From positions 1-5,655 of the forward strand of contig JAJYSQ010000153.1 of NCBI GenBank assembly GCA_021793495.1: a stretch of DNA of 5,655 nt, given 5' to 3'. This document shows positions 4,510 through 5,655 of the stretch, piece by piece (position 1 is the stretch's first letter; each line of letters opens with the position of its first letter). The notes under the pieces are model-generated. The model did no database searches. It was not told the origin of the DNA and saw only the letters and a program-made list of their open reading frames with translations. The stretch comes from Actinomycetes bacterium. Its GTDB lineage: Bacteria > Actinomycetota > Actinomycetes > JAJYSQ01. Made by a program: the position numbers and the translations under genes.

Positions 4510-5655
4510 ATGTCCGCCGCGAGTCGTGAGCCTGAGCCCGTCGCCGACGCCGGTGGGCCCGCCCAGCGCCGGCTGCGGGTCGCCTTGGTGTTCGGTGGGC
4601 GCAGCAGCGAGCACGCGATCTCCTGCATCTCCGCCGGTAGCGTGCTCAGCGCGCTGGACCGCCAGGTATGGGACGTGGTCCCGGTGGGCATCACCGTGGC
4701 AGGGAGCTGGGTGCAGGTGGTCGCAGACCCGGGCCAGCTGTCCATCGCGGCCGGCAGGTTGCCCGCGGTGCCCGAGGACGGGCCTCGCCTGGTGTTGGCG
4801 GGTGATCCGACATCCCCCGGCTTGGTGGTCACCCACCCGGGGCGAGTTCCCGAGGTTCTCGGGGGGGTGGACGTGGTGTTCCCCCTGTTGCACGGGCCGT
4901 ACGGAGAGGACGGGACGATCCAAGGGCTGCTGGAGCTCGCCGGCACCCCGTACGTCGGCTCGGGGGTGTTCGCCTCGGCTGCCGCGATGGACAAGGGGCA
5001 CATGAAGACCCTGCTGGTGGCGGCGGGCCTGCCGGTGGGCCCGTACGTCGTGCTCGGGTCCCATGACGAGCTGGACGACGCTGGCGTGCACGAGCGCGTC
5101 CGGGACCTGGGGTGGCCGCTGTTCGTGAAACCGGCCCGCTCGGGGTCGAGCATCGGGATCACCAAGGTCTCCGGTGCCGACGGTCTACCGGCCGCGGTGG
5201 CCGAAGCGCGATCGCACGATCCGCGGGTGGTGCTCGAGGCGGCGGTGACCGGCCGGGAGATCGAGTGCGGGGTCCTCGAAGACGGGCGGGGTCACCTCCG
5301 GGCCAGCGTGCCCGGGCAGGTCTCGGTGCGTGCCGGGCATGAGTTCTACGACTTCTCCGCGAAGTACCTGTCCGGCGAGGACGAGGCCGAGTCCACGGTT
5401 CTGACCGTGCCGGCGCAGCTGCCGGTGAGCGTCGTTGCCCGCGTCCGTGAGCTGGCTGAACGCGCGTTCACCGCCCTGGGGTGCGAGGGCCTGGCGCGGG
5501 TGGATTTCTTCGTCCGCCCGGATGGCTCCGTGCTGGTCAACGAGGTGAACACGATGCCGGGGTTCACCCCGACCTCGATGTTCCCCCGGCTCTGGGCCGC
5601 CAGCGGGGTCAGCTACCCCGACCTGGTGGACGGGTTGTTGCGCGCGTCCCTGGCA
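4510..5655 (+). CDS. ddl: D-alanine--D-alanine ligase (3' end cut by window)
   Basis: This cytoplasmic ATP-grasp enzyme joins two D-alanines to make the dipeptide that MurF adds to the peptidoglycan precursor. The frame is open for 382 codons to the window edge; the actinobacterial family is about 370-390, so only a few residues are probably missing. Motifs in order: GGRSSEHAIS (29-38) with Glu34 of the first D-Ala site, HGPYGEDG (128-135), AAAMDK (157-162), VKPARSGSSIG (206-216) with Lys207 for ATP, REIECGV (249-255), YDFSAKY (280-286), RVDFF (330-334) and NEVNTMPGFT (344-353), with Asp332, Glu345 and Asn347 at the Mg sites. Tyr286 in the omega-loop matches the Tyr of normal D-Ala-D-Ala ligases, not the Phe of D-Ala-D-Lac enzymes, so vancomycin-resistant depsipeptide synthesis is not indicated. 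The N-terminus has about 20 poorly conserved residues. Start ATG 4510 has no ribosome binding site; see the TAGGGT element. Confidence 0.96.
   Translation, partial: MSAASREPEPVADAGGPAQRRLRVALVFGGRSSEHAISCISAGSVLSALDRQVWDVVPVGITVAGSWVQVVADPGQLSIAAGRLPAVPEDGPRLVLAGDPTSPGLVVTHPGRVPEVLGGVDVVFPLLHGPYGEDGTIQGLLELAGTPYVGSGVFASAAAMDKGHMKTLLVAAGLPVGPYVVLGSHDELDDAGVHERVRDLGWPLFVKPARSGSSIGITKVSGADGLPAAVAEARSHDPRVVLEAAVTGREIECGVLEDGRGHLRASVPGQVSVRAGHEFYDFSAKYLSGEDEAESTVLTVPAQLPVSVVARVRELAERAFTALGCEGLARVDFFVRPDGSVLVNEVNTMPGFTPTSMFPRLWAASGVSYPDLVDGLLRASLA

Noticed and set aside
4206..5165. 319- and 249-residue minus-strand frames opposite ddl
   Set aside because: They are antisense to well-conserved Ddl motifs and are Pro/Ser/Thr/Arg-rich with no recognisable fold.
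4510..5655. Ddl as a D-Ala-D-Lac (vancomycin-resistance type) ligase
   Set aside because: The omega-loop reads YDFSAKY with the Tyr typical of D-Ala-D-Ala ligases, and no vanH/vanX-like neighbour is present.

Overview
The window is high-GC DNA with dense coding on both strands and frequent GTG starts. The gene set is characteristic of Actinobacteria: an HU protein with a long Lys/Ala/Pro tail, a CofC/FbiD-type F420 biosynthesis enzyme, and a PlsC-GpsA-Ddl block. Related neighbourhoods (hup, fbiD, gpsA, ddl) are known from mycobacteria and other actinobacteria. The genus cannot be fixed from this window.

Layout. Bases 1-78 are the 3' end of an unidentified gene. A 266-base gap (79-344) holds the putative control region of the HU gene, with two candidate -10 elements and a 10-bp inverted repeat. 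The HU gene (345-1040, +) has an intact DNA-binding core and a histone-H1-like tail that contains a recent 60-bp tandem duplication. It converges with cofC/fbiD (1046-1777, -) with only 5 bases between stop codons. A perfect 16-bp hairpin at that junction lies inside the 3' coding end of cofC. From the short cofC/plsC intergenic region, plsC (1886-2635, +) and gpsA (2632-3657, +) run as an overlapping pair in glycerophospholipid synthesis. Next, on the minus strand, is a badly decayed gamma-family PLP enzyme gene (cystathionine gamma-synthase/lyase type, about 3700-4447) with two frameshifts, an apparent frame-changing deletion and further in-frame deletions. Last is ddl (4510 to the window end, +), D-alanine--D-alanine ligase, intact as far as seen and apparently leaderless behind a TAGGGT -10 element.

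How they fit together: these are mostly housekeeping functions, namely nucleoid structure (HU), F420 cofactor synthesis (CofC/FbiD), membrane lipid synthesis (GpsA supplies sn-glycerol 3-phosphate, PlsC acylates lysophosphatidate) and peptidoglycan precursor synthesis (Ddl). I see no mobile element, CRISPR array, tRNA or rRNA, and no convincing new multi-gene system. The most notable features are the eroding PLP-enzyme gene between intact neighbours, the terminator-like hairpin that doubles as coding sequence, the HU tail duplication and the leaderless ddl promoter.
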